DNA of 64,000 nt from a virus, in the IMG/VR virus record IMGVR_UViG_3300048033_000725, positions 1 through 64,000 of that record. One strand, given 5' to 3'. The notes under the pieces are model-generated. The model was not told the origin of the DNA. It did no database searches and saw only the letters and a list, made by a program, of their open reading frames with translations. Every line of letters starts with the position of its first letter. Position 1 is the first letter of the stretch. Below are positions 8,701-15,335 of this stretch, piece after piece. Made by a program: the position numbers and the translations under genes.

Positions 8701-8963
8701 ATTGATTTGTCTGCAACGATATTCTTCGCATAACTGCGGAACATCTTACGCATAAACTTCACTTTGTCAGCAAAGGAGAGTGGATTCTTTTTGGGGTCTT
8801 GAGATTGTGACGGAAAGATTTTTAGGTCAGCACCTTGCGCTTTCGCAACCGAAGATGCCGCTTTAATCAACTTTTCGTGCCCAGTAGTTGGTGGGTTAAA
8901 TCTACCAAAAGAAAAGACAACACTCTTTTCCTTTGCTTCGCCCAAATCTTTATACTTTTTCAT
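5733..8963 (-). CDS. Giant modular internal-head protein with NMN-adenylyltransferase-like N-terminus
   Basis: 1076 aa. After a capsid-targeting-like start (MKKYKDLGE|A, cut after residue 9) comes a nucleotidylyltransferase domain: GRFNPPTTGH (20-29) is the NadR/NMNAT-type nucleotide-binding motif and SASLLR (166-171) fits its second motif. Modules follow, separated by candidate LxE sites at residues 226, 293, 327, 612, 714, 839 and 980. One is an EKAPPD...YATAWKM module (233-285). The last (981-1076) has KKFYVYVKNDKGNVVKVSFGD and PGYWACRLPMYAK, typical of a small DUF5872-like module. It is predicted to be cleaved by gp21 and packaged. The NMNAT part could rebuild NAD in the infected cell. 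Modules 3-7 have no recognised function. Confidence 0.8.
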   Translation of the reverse strand: MKKYKDLGEAKEKSVVFSFGRFNPPTTGHEKLIKAASSVAKAQGADLKIFPSQSQDPKKNPLSFADKVKFMRKMFRSYAKNIVADKSIKTAFDVVSKLYDMGYTRVTMVVGGDRVGEFDKLLNKYNGVEGRHGFYEFENGVEIKSAGNRADPDSDEAKEMTADAMSASLLRKHAADGDFDTFAKGVPDTLGTTDKRVLFNKIRTGMKLAAINEMFELLFGEALLNEEQELISEKAPPDADIEKWLEKPETKAEFKDRYGDDWEKVMYATAWKMHKDKIKEQEEEWNIDEELDESWAPQNINDLFEEEFRDYRSLSFDMLREKVVLVEEGEVTKAHLDAIEKHADKLFAKVGIDVEFTKHFLDRVNDARNKKQITPAELVRLFKQTYSQYGKKIAQLGPDAEAVLNDIKTDVNMPFVLKWDAKNKELDMVAKTVMRKRDFKTPDQKLVVSGYGYVPVDEGVAQDPDIKDREGSQPKKYYAGDMSKSTKEKRAAHFNKKKSGPAPGDASAETKPSKHTKKYQQMFGELFSELDEEKIKGLVDKAEKTGISYSILKKVYDRGMAAYKTGHRPGATAQQWAFARVNSFVTKGKGTWGKADADLAAKVRGEEVELDEGFRVRDVMTATSLVNKYMQSGKEADALQAIKFGWKWITHPTIRTLVVGAVKALAEKEGMDWKEARNYIKKHTGVDVDDVHQEFKESFEKRTLKDIRQEHINEVTSNDLPDQGDEDPYKDIQVRFVPYAVKIKGFPEFYLYSVSVAKVRSAIRMTLKRMDDIEYIERVTDAEVRGEYRQRAYNPGDLQAKDDNLKVRQDAYYREALEYGSDELVKAYKEATPGEELEEAPLWVKELIAKYFQQNKYEKAAQGLLRYIEKEDPKTKRHSLDYYAGELIRMVGSKLEPRILAKTARKILATEAVFYAKENNIPLHSVYRPHSEMYYELFDVARDLDVVLEGMDKYLIDDTDIGKFERYEGEFVPLDIPLVEGWIDEEKDVELNSPKRGGSKKFYVYVKNDKGNVVKVSFGDTSGLKAKINDKEAAKSFAARHQCDTKKDKTTPGYWACRLPMYAKELGLEGGGQYFW

Positions 8964-8987
8964 TTCCTAATTATCCTTTATCTATAT

Positions 8988-10244
8988 TCACTTAGTCCAA
9001 TTTTTTGCGGCAGTAAAGTTGTTGTACGAAAATGTCAGTCTGTCTACCAGTTTTACTGCATCGCCACCAACTTTGTCAACTGCTACAAACCCCTCAGGTT
9101 CAGTTACTTCATAACCGTTCGAGGTTCTATTGAACGTTTTAGTCATTTGTTTCACGCTTTCTAATTTACGAACAAGCATAACCTTTGCTTCGTTAATCAG
9201 AGAGTAAAATGCAAATACGGCAGTTAAAGTCTTTTTATATTTTTGCGTCAACCTCATATATTCATCACGCAACTGCGCTTTTTGGTCTTTCGCTTTCTGT
9301 GTCTTTACTTTTGCGATTTGCTTCTCATTAAAATATGTCTCTATGTATTTAGTATATTCAGCCGCGGCAGAAGCAGGTTTTACATTACTTTGTTGTCTAA
9401 TTTTGCTATTAATGTATGTCTTAATAGATGCACCAGCAATGCCTCCAGTCATAGATTCCTGCATTTTGAGGATTTCTTTAAATTCTTTTGAGTTAATCCC
9501 ATTGAATGCTTTGCCCGCTTTTGAGAGTAAAACATCAAGTTCTGTTGTCTCTTTTGAAGTCAGCGTAGCATTACCCGAAACGTCTTTGTATTCTGCATCC
9601 TGATACCAAAGACCAGACACTTTACCAAAACCAGATACGTCAATATTGAATGTCGCACTCATATCTTGTAGTGTGGGTCCACCCGAATATTTGGTGTGAA
9701 TGATGATACCCATCTTTGATTTGCTAATCTCTTTGCCTAAATCACTATCCGCAGGTACTGCGTAAACAATTGTGTTTGGTTGAAATGTGACTAGTTTTTC
9801 ACCTTCAATCGTTTCAGTCTTTAAGTCCTGTGAAGTATACATCAAGTCGCCTTGATATACATCGCCACCAAGTTTCAATTTCTGTAGATAATCAAATGAG
9901 ATTTTTAGTTTTGTTGACAGGTCGCCTGAAGTGTCTGCATCAATATCAGCATGTGACTTGTAAACTTTAGGGTTCTTATTGAAGATACCCTTCTTCGCAA
10001 CAAAGAATTGACCATCTTCTGGGTCAATACCAAAGAAGACTGCGGGCGCACCATCCCACTTTACAGTGACATTCACTTTACTTTTTGTGTCTCCACGGAG
10101 CATGTCACGCAATGAACGTAAGAAGTTAATCGCCGCACGACCGCCAGCAATACCATTGTTAAACAGTTCATCTTCAAGGTGTTCGAGGTGTAAATTTTTA
10201 CCTGCCGCCTCATCCAACTGTTGGTGCTGTAAAAAACTCTTCAT
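8988..10244 (-). CDS. Ligase-like KxDG protein with capsid-targeting N-terminus
   Basis: 418 aa. KWDG at residues 62-65 followed by AP-AVFFG resembles motif I of the ATP-dependent DNA/RNA ligase and capping superfamily. GDVYQGDLMY (127-136) is like motif III and the GIIIHTKYSG region could supply the later lysine motifs. Families like this are annotated only as a DUF in phages. The N-terminus MKSFLQHQQLDE|AAGKN carries an LDE|A site at residue 12, matching the phage's other predicted head-targeted proteins. Its start overlaps the stop of 10241-11200 by four bases. Ligase activity is unproven; I infer a nucleotidyltransferase fold. Confidence 0.72.
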   Translation of the reverse strand: MKSFLQHQQLDEAAGKNLHLEHLEDELFNNGIAGGRAAINFLRSLRDMLRGDTKSKVNVTVKWDGAPAVFFGIDPEDGQFFVAKKGIFNKNPKVYKSHADIDADTSGDLSTKLKISFDYLQKLKLGGDVYQGDLMYTSQDLKTETIEGEKLVTFQPNTIVYAVPADSDLGKEISKSKMGIIIHTKYSGGPTLQDMSATFNIDVSGFGKVSGLWYQDAEYKDVSGNATLTSKETTELDVLLSKAGKAFNGINSKEFKEILKMQESMTGGIAGASIKTYINSKIRQQSNVKPASAAAEYTKYIETYFNEKQIAKVKTQKAKDQKAQLRDEYMRLTQKYKKTLTAVFAFYSLINEAKVMLVRKLESVKQMTKTFNRTSNGYEVTEPEGFVAVDKVGGDAVKLVDRLTFSYNNFTAAKNWTK

Positions 10245-11200
10245 CGTTTAACTACCTTTACATTACGGTTGATACGAGATTTCTTAACTGCAAGAACACG
10301 CAAACCAGGGATTTTAGAACCCTTGCGTGAACTATCATTTCTAATCAAGAAATACACTTCGTATTCACCCTTCAATTCTCTTGGGCTTGTAATAATCTTT
10401 GTTACATCAATTATAACGCTTTCTGTGTCTGCGTCAATCTTATATTTACCATTAAATGTCTTTTCCAAAACAGCACCATTCGGCAGAATATCTGTACCGA
10501 ATACAACGTTCTTTACTTCTTTTGCGTCTGCTTTAACTGCTAGATTTGGGGTGAGTGTAAATACGGAACGAACTTTAGGGTGCGGTTCAACTTTGACATT
10601 ACCCGCTTTTTGTTCACGTTCAACGATTGCTTTCATATCTTTACCCCAATAAGAATCCGCAGATTCCCACATTTCTGCTTTATCTTTTTTGAGGGAGAGG
10701 GGGAACTTATTGCCGTCAATGTCTACGATATTTACGTCTGATTTTTTGCGGTCTTTAGTATCACCACCAACTGCTTCTGCACGAACAGCCATAGGAACAG
10801 TAAAATCTTTACCCTTCGCTTGGAATACTAGATTGAGTGGACCGTCAGCAAGGGCAGTGTTAATCATATTGATTAGAGTGTATTCGTTTTGAATACCTGC
10901 ACTTGCTTTGCCTTGTTTTGATTTTGGTGCCGCACCGATAGCAAATGAACCGATACGAACCATACCTACTGAGGATGAACCAAAGTCTTGGTCATATACT
11001 GCATCAAATGCAGAAAAGTGTTGTGCGATTTTCTCAAGCAACTCAACACGATTTTCATCAGTCAAAACTGAAAAACGCTTTGAACTGATTTTCTTAAAAT
11101 CTGTCAGACCGAGTTCTTTTAGGGAGTTCTGGAGTTCGCCAACATCGGCTGGCATAGCAACTGCCTGCTCCATAAACTGAGTGAATGTTTTTGCTACCAT
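10241..11200 (-). CDS. Putative PD-(D/E)xK-like nuclease, internal-head candidate
   Basis: 319 aa and first gene of the 11-kb late operon. AGIQNEYTLINMIN (E106), KKSDVNIVDIDG (D155) and FPLSLKKDKAEMWESAD (K171) form an E...D...xLK arrangement like restriction-type PD-(D/E)xK nucleases. The assignment comes from spacing and residue type only. The N-terminus MVAKTFTQFME|QAVAM loosely resembles a capsid-targeting peptide (F-M-E at residues 9-11). GAGGATAG precedes the ATG and a TATAAATA late promoter lies 44 bases upstream. It is translationally coupled to the ligase-like gene, so nuclease plus ligase-like enzyme may work as a pair. Confidence 0.65.
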   Translation of the reverse strand: MVAKTFTQFMEQAVAMPADVGELQNSLKELGLTDFKKISSKRFSVLTDENRVELLEKIAQHFSAFDAVYDQDFGSSSVGMVRIGSFAIGAAPKSKQGKASAGIQNEYTLINMINTALADGPLNLVFQAKGKDFTVPMAVRAEAVGGDTKDRKKSDVNIVDIDGNKFPLSLKKDKAEMWESADSYWGKDMKAIVEREQKAGNVKVEPHPKVRSVFTLTPNLAVKADAKEVKNVVFGTDILPNGAVLEKTFNGKYKIDADTESVIIDVTKIITSPRELKGEYEVYFLIRNDSSRKGSKIPGLRVLAVKKSRINRNVKVVKR

Positions 11201-11243
11201 CTTAGACTATCCTCAATATAGTTATTTTCAACTTATTCACTTA

Positions 11244-11251
11244 TATTTATA
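11244..11251 (-). promoter_or_regulatory. T4-type late promoter for the internal-protein operon
   Basis: TATAAATA on the minus strand, preceded by CTGTCT and 44 bases upstream of the ATG at 11200. It is the same octamer found before genes 23, 22 and 20 in this window. It would drive about ten genes down to the terminator at 207-246. Confidence 0.85.
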
Positions 11252-11278
11252 AGACAGAAGGATGATAGCAAAACTCAA

Positions 11279-11464
11279 TTAATTGTTTGAAAGTTGATTT
11301 TCTATTCTAGTAATCTCATCCTTTAGGCGCAATTTTTCAACTTTATTCAAATTGATTAATGCATCTGGTGCATTTTCTGCATCTAGGGCTTCAATAATTT
11401 TCCCAAGTTTAGTGTGTTTTGTTCTTAGGGAATCTAGGCGGTTCTGTAGTTTATCTGGATTCAT
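11279..11464 (-). CDS. Small YdcH/DUF465-like coiled-coil protein
   Basis: 61 aa. The C-terminal NLNKVEKLRLKDEITRIE pattern resembles the short helical-hairpin YdcH/DUF465 family (typical KxxKLxLKDEI). The whole protein reads as two helices. AGAGG is 6-10 bases before the ATG. It lies between a strong terminator (11482-11520) and the late promoter of the next operon. I see no promoter of its own, so expression may depend on read-through. The function is unknown. Confidence 0.7.
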   Translation of the reverse strand: MNPDKLQNRLDSLRTKHTKLGKIIEALDAENAPDALINLNKVEKLRLKDEITRIENQLSNN

Positions 11465-11481
11465 TAATTACCTCTTTTGAT

Positions 11482-11520
11482 TAAAAGGAGGGGGGACTGG
11501 CGACCAAACCAATCCCCCCT
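11482..11520 (-). terminator. Rho-independent terminator
   Basis: On the minus strand AGGGGGGATTGG pairs with CCAGTCCCCCCT around an 8-base loop, a 12-bp stem with one wobble, followed by CCTTTTAATC. It follows the 11535-11879 gene. Confidence 0.85.
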
Positions 11521-11534
11521 TAGTCATCGCTGTC

Positions 11535-11879
11535 TTAAAGGTAGAGAGGACCTGTCCAGCGAATTTCGTAAGCACCGAAGATATTTCCTCGTGCTTTGTT
11601 TCGAGCAGGAGCATTGTAGCCAGCGGCTTTTAGAATGTCTCCATACTGAAACTTCTTATCGTTATCAGTATTTACAATGAAACCCCAAACAGCACGGTCT
11701 TTGATAATCTTAATATATTTCTGACCAGGGCGAACTTCAATATTTTCGTAGAAGTTTTCTAACTGCTCTTTCATATAACCACACAACTCTTTTGTGCCGT
11801 TACGGGTAGCAAAGTTTTCATAATCTACTTTAATCATTTCAATCAAAGTGTTTACTGCTTTGTTCATTTGCTCATTCAT
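11535..11879 (-). CDS. Conserved small phage protein, unknown function
   Basis: 114 aa from the ATG at 11879, chosen because GAGAGA lies just upstream and a complete early promoter (11912-11940) sits 33 bases before it. A longer reading from 11921 would run through the promoter's transcription start. Conserved features are a basic KYIKIIKDRAVWGFIV strand and GDILKAAGYNAPARNKARGN, a pattern I recall in many phage and plasmid proteins of unknown role. It forms a one-gene early unit ending at the terminator 11482-11520. Confidence 0.78.
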   Translation of the reverse strand: MNEQMNKAVNTLIEMIKVDYENFATRNGTKELCGYMKEQLENFYENIEVRPGQKYIKIIKDRAVWGFIVNTDNDKKFQYGDILKAAGYNAPARNKARGNIFGAYEIRWTGPLYL

Positions 11880-11911
11880 AATGTATCTCTCTTTCTCAAC
11901 GTTATGTAAGT

Positions 11912-11940
11912 ATTGTAGCAAAGTGTTGGGAGAATGTCAA
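11912..11940 (-). promoter_or_regulatory. Early sigma-70-like promoter
   Basis: TTGACA at 11935-11940, 17-bp spacer, TACAAT at 11912-11917, directing the 11535-11879 gene. Confidence 0.85.
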
Positions 11941-11960
11941 TGGTTAATTTGGTGGTTTTC

Positions 11961-12374
11961 CTAAATATCTTGGAAGCACAATAGAGCAAGTTCACGCTCA
12001 ACTCTAAATGCTTCTTTCTCCCAAGGCAAGTCAGAATATGCAGTCTTTTCTGGAACACGACTTTTCTTCCACATCATCGCACCGATTTTGCTGTTGAAGC
12101 GCATTTCTTTTCGTGCATACTGCTTAACATGAACCATCTCATGGCAGACAGTGCTAACCAAATCGTAGAGACTTAATCCCTTACGGATTTCAAGGGAAAA
12201 TGTCCTGTTGTCTTCTTCCTCCATACAGTAACCATACGCATCAATCTTTGCAAGTTTTACATCAATACTTAGTGTTCTCATACGAGGCATCATATGCTTG
12301 ATACACCACGCAACTGCTTTTTCAACAATCTCACGTTCTGACTTAGTACCACCACGAACAAATACAACATTCAT
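11961..12374 (-). CDS. SprT-like zinc metallopeptidase-fold protein
   Basis: 137 aa. VCHEMVHVKQY contains the HExxH zinc motif, and PWEKEAFRVERELA near the C-terminus supplies the downstream acidic region common in small SprT-like proteins (a conserved W/P-E near the end). It resembles the WLM/SprT group implicated in cleaving DNA-protein crosslinks, but the substrate here is unknown. It follows the 12387-12635 gene by 12 bases and shares its early promoter. Catalytic residues look intact. Confidence 0.78.
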   Translation of the reverse strand: MNVVFVRGGTKSEREIVEKAVAWCIKHMMPRMRTLSIDVKLAKIDAYGYCMEEEDNRTFSLEIRKGLSLYDLVSTVCHEMVHVKQYARKEMRFNSKIGAMMWKKSRVPEKTAYSDLPWEKEAFRVERELALLCFQDI

Positions 12375-12386
12375 ACTGACTACCTC

Positions 12387-12635
12387 TTAAAACAACTGTT
12401 TCATGTTTTCGAAAACAACATTATACGCATTGACTTCATAGCAATAGTTCTCATAGAAGTCATCATCACATTCAAAACGAGCAAACTCTTTGTCCTGACT
12501 TGCGAGATATTCTTCCCAAGCACGGTCCATCGCTTGCATACCTTCAAGCAGGTCACCACGCCCGTGGGCAGTCATCACTTTGACTGCATCATCAAAAGTT
12601 GTCTCTTCTTGGTGGAAATGGGGAATGCGAAACAT
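12387..12635 (-). CDS. Conserved small acidic protein
   Basis: 82 aa, acidic. The C-terminal DDDFYENYCYEVNAYNVVFENMK motif is one I recall in small proteins of marine T4-like phages with no known function. It is the first gene of an early pair with the SprT-like protein. A promoter (12670-12698) ends 35 bases upstream, and a purine-rich GAGAGAAAGAGAGAG stretch provides the ribosome site. No membrane segment or enzyme motif was seen. Confidence 0.72.
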   Translation of the reverse strand: MFRIPHFHQEETTFDDAVKVMTAHGRGDLLEGMQAMDRAWEEYLASQDKEFARFECDDDFYENYCYEVNAYNVVFENMKQLF

Positions 12636-12669
12636 AGTTTTCTCTCTCTTTCTCTCAACTTACATATAC

Positions 12670-12698
12670 ATTGTACGTCAAGAATAAGGGATAGTCAA
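12670..12698 (-). promoter_or_regulatory. Early sigma-70-like promoter
   Basis: TTGACT at 12693-12698, 17-bp spacer, TACAAT at 12670-12675. It drives the 12387-12635 and SprT-like genes. Confidence 0.82.
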
Positions 12699-12793
12699 GG
12701 AAAACCTTGGTTCGTAAGTGGTTGATTTATATGGGATTACCAAAAAAGTTGAAATAATTTGGTAAGATGTTGTCGAAATATGGTGATTTTAGA

Positions 12794-12835
12794 CAAAAAA
12801 AAGGGGCGTTGCCCCGTGGAAGAGCAACACCCCTA
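12794..12835 (-). terminator. Strong rho-independent terminator
   Basis: On the minus strand AGGGGTGTTGCTC pairs with the GGGCAACGCCCCT arm (two or three wobbles), followed by eight T. It overlaps the TAG of the small late reading frame at 12833-12982. Confidence 0.92.
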
Positions 12836-12987
12836 GGTGTCTATCGAATGCGGTGAGAAACCCCCACTCACGACTACATGCGCCGCCTTTGCCCGCTTTC
12901 CTTTACTTGGATTTGATTTGTACAATAAATACGTCTCCAACACTTCCTTACGCTGATTAATTTGTACCTCAGCAATTCTTTTGACAC
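12833..12987 (-). pseudogene. Small late gene apparently broken by a one-base homopolymer slip
   Basis: A late promoter (13020-13027) and terminator (12794-12835) bracket this stretch, so something short is transcribed. GAGAG sits 5 bases before a GTG at 12985-12987, but that frame stops after 38 codons. The next frame, open from 12982 to the TAG at 12833-12835, reads as a believable basic protein (RIAEVQINQRKEVLETYLLY then KSNPSKGKRAKAAHVVVSGG), yet it has no start codon. One extra A in the AAAA run at 12979-12982 would join them into a 51-aa protein beginning M/V-S-K-R-I-A-E-V. It is either a sequencing or biological indel, or programmed slippage. Confidence 0.45.
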
Positions 12988-13019
12988 CTTAACTCTCACC
13001 CACACATTATCATTAATAT

Positions 13020-13027
13020 TATTTATA
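13020..13027 (-). promoter_or_regulatory. T4-type late promoter
   Basis: TATAAATA on the minus strand, just after the end of the 13033-13725 gene and about 33 bases before the GTG at 12987. It drives the small frame-disrupted unit that ends at the 12794-12835 terminator. Confidence 0.78.
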
Positions 13028-13032
13028 TGGCA

Positions 13033-13725
13033 TTACACCATTGTGACATGACTTTTTACCAAAAAGTTCTCATTATTACCAATATTTGTTAGTGCATATG
13101 GGTATGTCCACACTGACGGAAATACAACCAAACGACCAGCCTTTGCACTTACTGTATTCTGCACATCAAAAAACCCAATTTCAAAGTCATCATCTGTTGT
13201 GAGAAACCAAATGAATGTCAAGTAACGCTTCACCTGAGCAAGATTAGATACGTCAACACCGATATCTTTGTAATCGTTTTCATCACGAAACTGATACACA
13301 TAGAAGTCTTCAAGCACAGATTGTTCAGGAAACTGTGATTGGTGTGGGGCAACAGATTTCGCATACACAGGCATTGTTGCTTCAACAATCTGTCTCTGAG
13401 TATATGAAACCTTTTCCCACGATGCAGACTTTTCAATGTTGCATGATACAAAATTCTCTGTACCACTATCACGCACAATATGATTATCAGCATCTTCACG
13501 GAACAGTTTAATAATCTTATCGCAATACGACTGAGGAAGTGCATCATCAAATACTTTGATGTACTTGGTCAATCTAAAATCGACTTTAACCTCTTCTTCA
13601 TCAACTGTGTCTGCAAGGTCTTCTCCAGGAAGTTCGAATTTGTCTTCTGGTGATTGTGCATCTTCTATCGGCATCTCCAGAGAGATTGCCCCACCTTTTG
13701 CGCTTGCTAAACCATTACTCTTCAT
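13033..13725 (-). CDS. 2OG-Fe(II) oxygenase-fold protein with lost metal ligands
   Basis: 230 aa. Residues 50-230 follow the prolyl-4-hydroxylase-like fold: IKVFDDALPQSYCDKII entry helix, DFYVYQF strand, KRYLTFIWFLTTDDDFEIGFF and AKAGRLVVFPSVWTYPY. The usual HxD iron-binding pair would fall in KDIGVDV, where D158 is present but the His position is Gly156. The distal His after FPSVW is replaced by Tyr (208-210). K224 could still bind 2-oxoglutarate. It is therefore probably not a normal iron oxygenase. Its start overlaps the end of 13715-13909, downstream of gp41 and UvsX. Confidence 0.75.
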   Translation of the reverse strand: MKSNGLASAKGGAISLEMPIEDAQSPEDKFELPGEDLADTVDEEEVKVDFRLTKYIKVFDDALPQSYCDKIIKLFREDADNHIVRDSGTENFVSCNIEKSASWEKVSYTQRQIVEATMPVYAKSVAPHQSQFPEQSVLEDFYVYQFRDENDYKDIGVDVSNLAQVKRYLTFIWFLTTDDDFEIGFFDVQNTVSAKAGRLVVFPSVWTYPYALTNIGNNENFLVKSHVTMV

Positions 13726-13909
13726 TATATTCTCCTAGTGCCATGAATGGTGGTGTTCTACCTTGAAAACCACACCCATTTTTCTGATTATGTATAAACT
13801 TTTCTGCATCCCATAAACGAAGGTTCTTAGTAATTATCAGATTGGTATCATTCTCTACAATCCCATAAGTCCCGTCATTAAACCCCACAACATTATACAT
13901 TGATTCCAT
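13715..13909 (-). CDS. Small conserved protein downstream of gp41
   Basis: 64 aa starting MESMYNVVGFNDGTYGIV. The ATG at 13909 is preceded by GGGG about 10 bases upstream and lies inside the end of the helicase gene (17-base overlap). Longer in-frame readings would lie entirely within gp41 coding sequence. The beta-hairpin-like start and the KNLRLWDAEKFI segment look like a real protein, but I do not recognise it. Overlaps on both ends suggest translational coupling with the helicase and the 2OG-like protein. Confidence 0.62.
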   Translation of the reverse strand: MESMYNVVGFNDGTYGIVENDTNLIITKNLRLWDAEKFIHNQKNGCGFQGRTPPFMALGEYNEE

Positions 13910-15335
13910 CAAACTTTCGCCCCTTTGTCTTTCTAAGAGAATAACTCTCTTCAGCCATGCTTTCACCAAAACTACTATTGTCAAATGCTGGTCTATCGTC
14001 AGCCTTTTTACGCCCACCTCGACCAGTATCAACCAACTCATCTTGTGCGTCTTGCTCACAGTCATAAAGACGCATCTTGCTTCTGTCTACACCAACAACA
14101 AATCGCTTATGCATGTTTGGGTCACCATAACGGTTCTTCAACTGCTTAATCATAATCTGACCAAGTTCTTCAAGTTCTTCTGTGCTAATCAAGGCAAACA
14201 TAAAGTCAGCGGTGGCTGGCAGACCAAAGGATTCTGAGGTATCTTCAAGACCAACATCAGAGTTCGAAAACCCAGAGCGAGTTGTCTGAGTAGCAGACAC
14301 AATGGGAACACCAAACTCAACAGCCAGACCACGCAATTCTTCTGCAATAGACTTAATCATTGTATAAGAATTTGCATTTGCACCCGCTTTGATACGAGAT
14401 GAAGCACAAATATTCAGATAGTCAATGTAGATAATGTCAGGACGAAAGTTCTTCTTCAAGTTAAGTTCATTCAACAAGTGACGAAAGTGACCTGCGTGGG
14501 CAGAAGCAGTAGGAAACTCTTTAACAACAAGTTTACCTTGTGTCTTCTTCTGCAAACGATTGATTTTCTTATCGTACATATCTTTTGAAAGAACACCCAA
14601 ATCATCAAGTGCAACATCAAGCAAGTTTGCGTCAATACGTTCTGCAATCTTTTCCTCTGCCATCTCCATTGTAATATAGAGAACATTTTTACCGATGTTG
14701 AGATTTGCACCTGCACAGTGACACATGAACAAAGATTTACCAACACCAGTACCAGCAAGAGCAATATTCAATGTTTTGTTTGGTAGACCACCCTTTGTGA
14801 TATCGTTCAACAACTCAAGGTCAAACGGAATCTTTTCTTCTACACGGTGATAGAAGTCAAAACGCTCATCTGACTGTTCAAGAAAATCGTGACCAATATG
14901 ACTATCAAAAGAAACACCCAAAGCATCACTCAGAATTTTAGGGATAGAACCCTTTTCTTTATCTTTCGCATTGCCGTCAAGAATTTGGATACTTTCCATT
15001 ACTGCATTGTAAACCGCTTTCTCTTGACACCAGCCTTCTGTTTTTTCAAGGAGCCAGTCGAGATTTTCTTTTGTGTCTTGGGTTTGGAGGCAGGTTTCGA
15101 TACTTGTGATGGCACCGCTGTATTCTGCTTCCGAAAGATTTTTCTCACCCAATGCAATGACCACAGCCTCTTTTGTAGGTAGCGCATTGTAGCGAGAAAT
15201 ATAATCATTAACCTCACGATAAACGACCTTCTCAACATTCTGGTGAAAGAATTCCTCGTTGATGAATGGGATAACTTTTCTTGCATAGTCTTCATCAATG
15301 AATAGATGCTTTAGTATCTGTTGTTCCATGCTCAT
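13893..15335 (-). CDS. 41: Replicative DNA helicase gp41 (DnaB family)
   Basis: 480 aa, close to T4 gp41 (475 aa). It unwinds DNA at the fork and carries primase gp61, which is also encoded here. The N-terminal helical domain spans about 1-165. The RecA-like motor has Walker A GTGVGKS at 195-201, LYITMEMAEEKIAERI after it, IIYIDYLNIC as Walker B, and a QTTRSG stretch near the arginine-finger region. It begins inside the preceding gene (41-base overlap). An early promoter within that gene (15458-15486) can drive gp41 separately from uvsX. Confidence 0.96.
   Translation of the reverse strand: MSMEQQILKHLFIDEDYARKVIPFINEEFFHQNVEKVVYREVNDYISRYNALPTKEAVVIALGEKNLSEAEYSGAITSIETCLQTQDTKENLDWLLEKTEGWCQEKAVYNAVMESIQILDGNAKDKEKGSIPKILSDALGVSFDSHIGHDFLEQSDERFDFYHRVEEKIPFDLELLNDITKGGLPNKTLNIALAGTGVGKSLFMCHCAGANLNIGKNVLYITMEMAEEKIAERIDANLLDVALDDLGVLSKDMYDKKINRLQKKTQGKLVVKEFPTASAHAGHFRHLLNELNLKKNFRPDIIYIDYLNICASSRIKAGANANSYTMIKSIAEELRGLAVEFGVPIVSATQTTRSGFSNSDVGLEDTSESFGLPATADFMFALISTEELEELGQIMIKQLKNRYGDPNMHKRFVVGVDRSKMRLYDCEQDAQDELVDTGRGGRKKADDRPAFDNSSFGESMAEESYSLRKTKGRKFDGINV

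Noticed and set aside
13910-14065. N-terminal extension of the 64-aa gene downstream of gp41
   Set aside because: The extension is entirely out-of-frame helicase coding sequence; the start at 13909 has a ribosome site.
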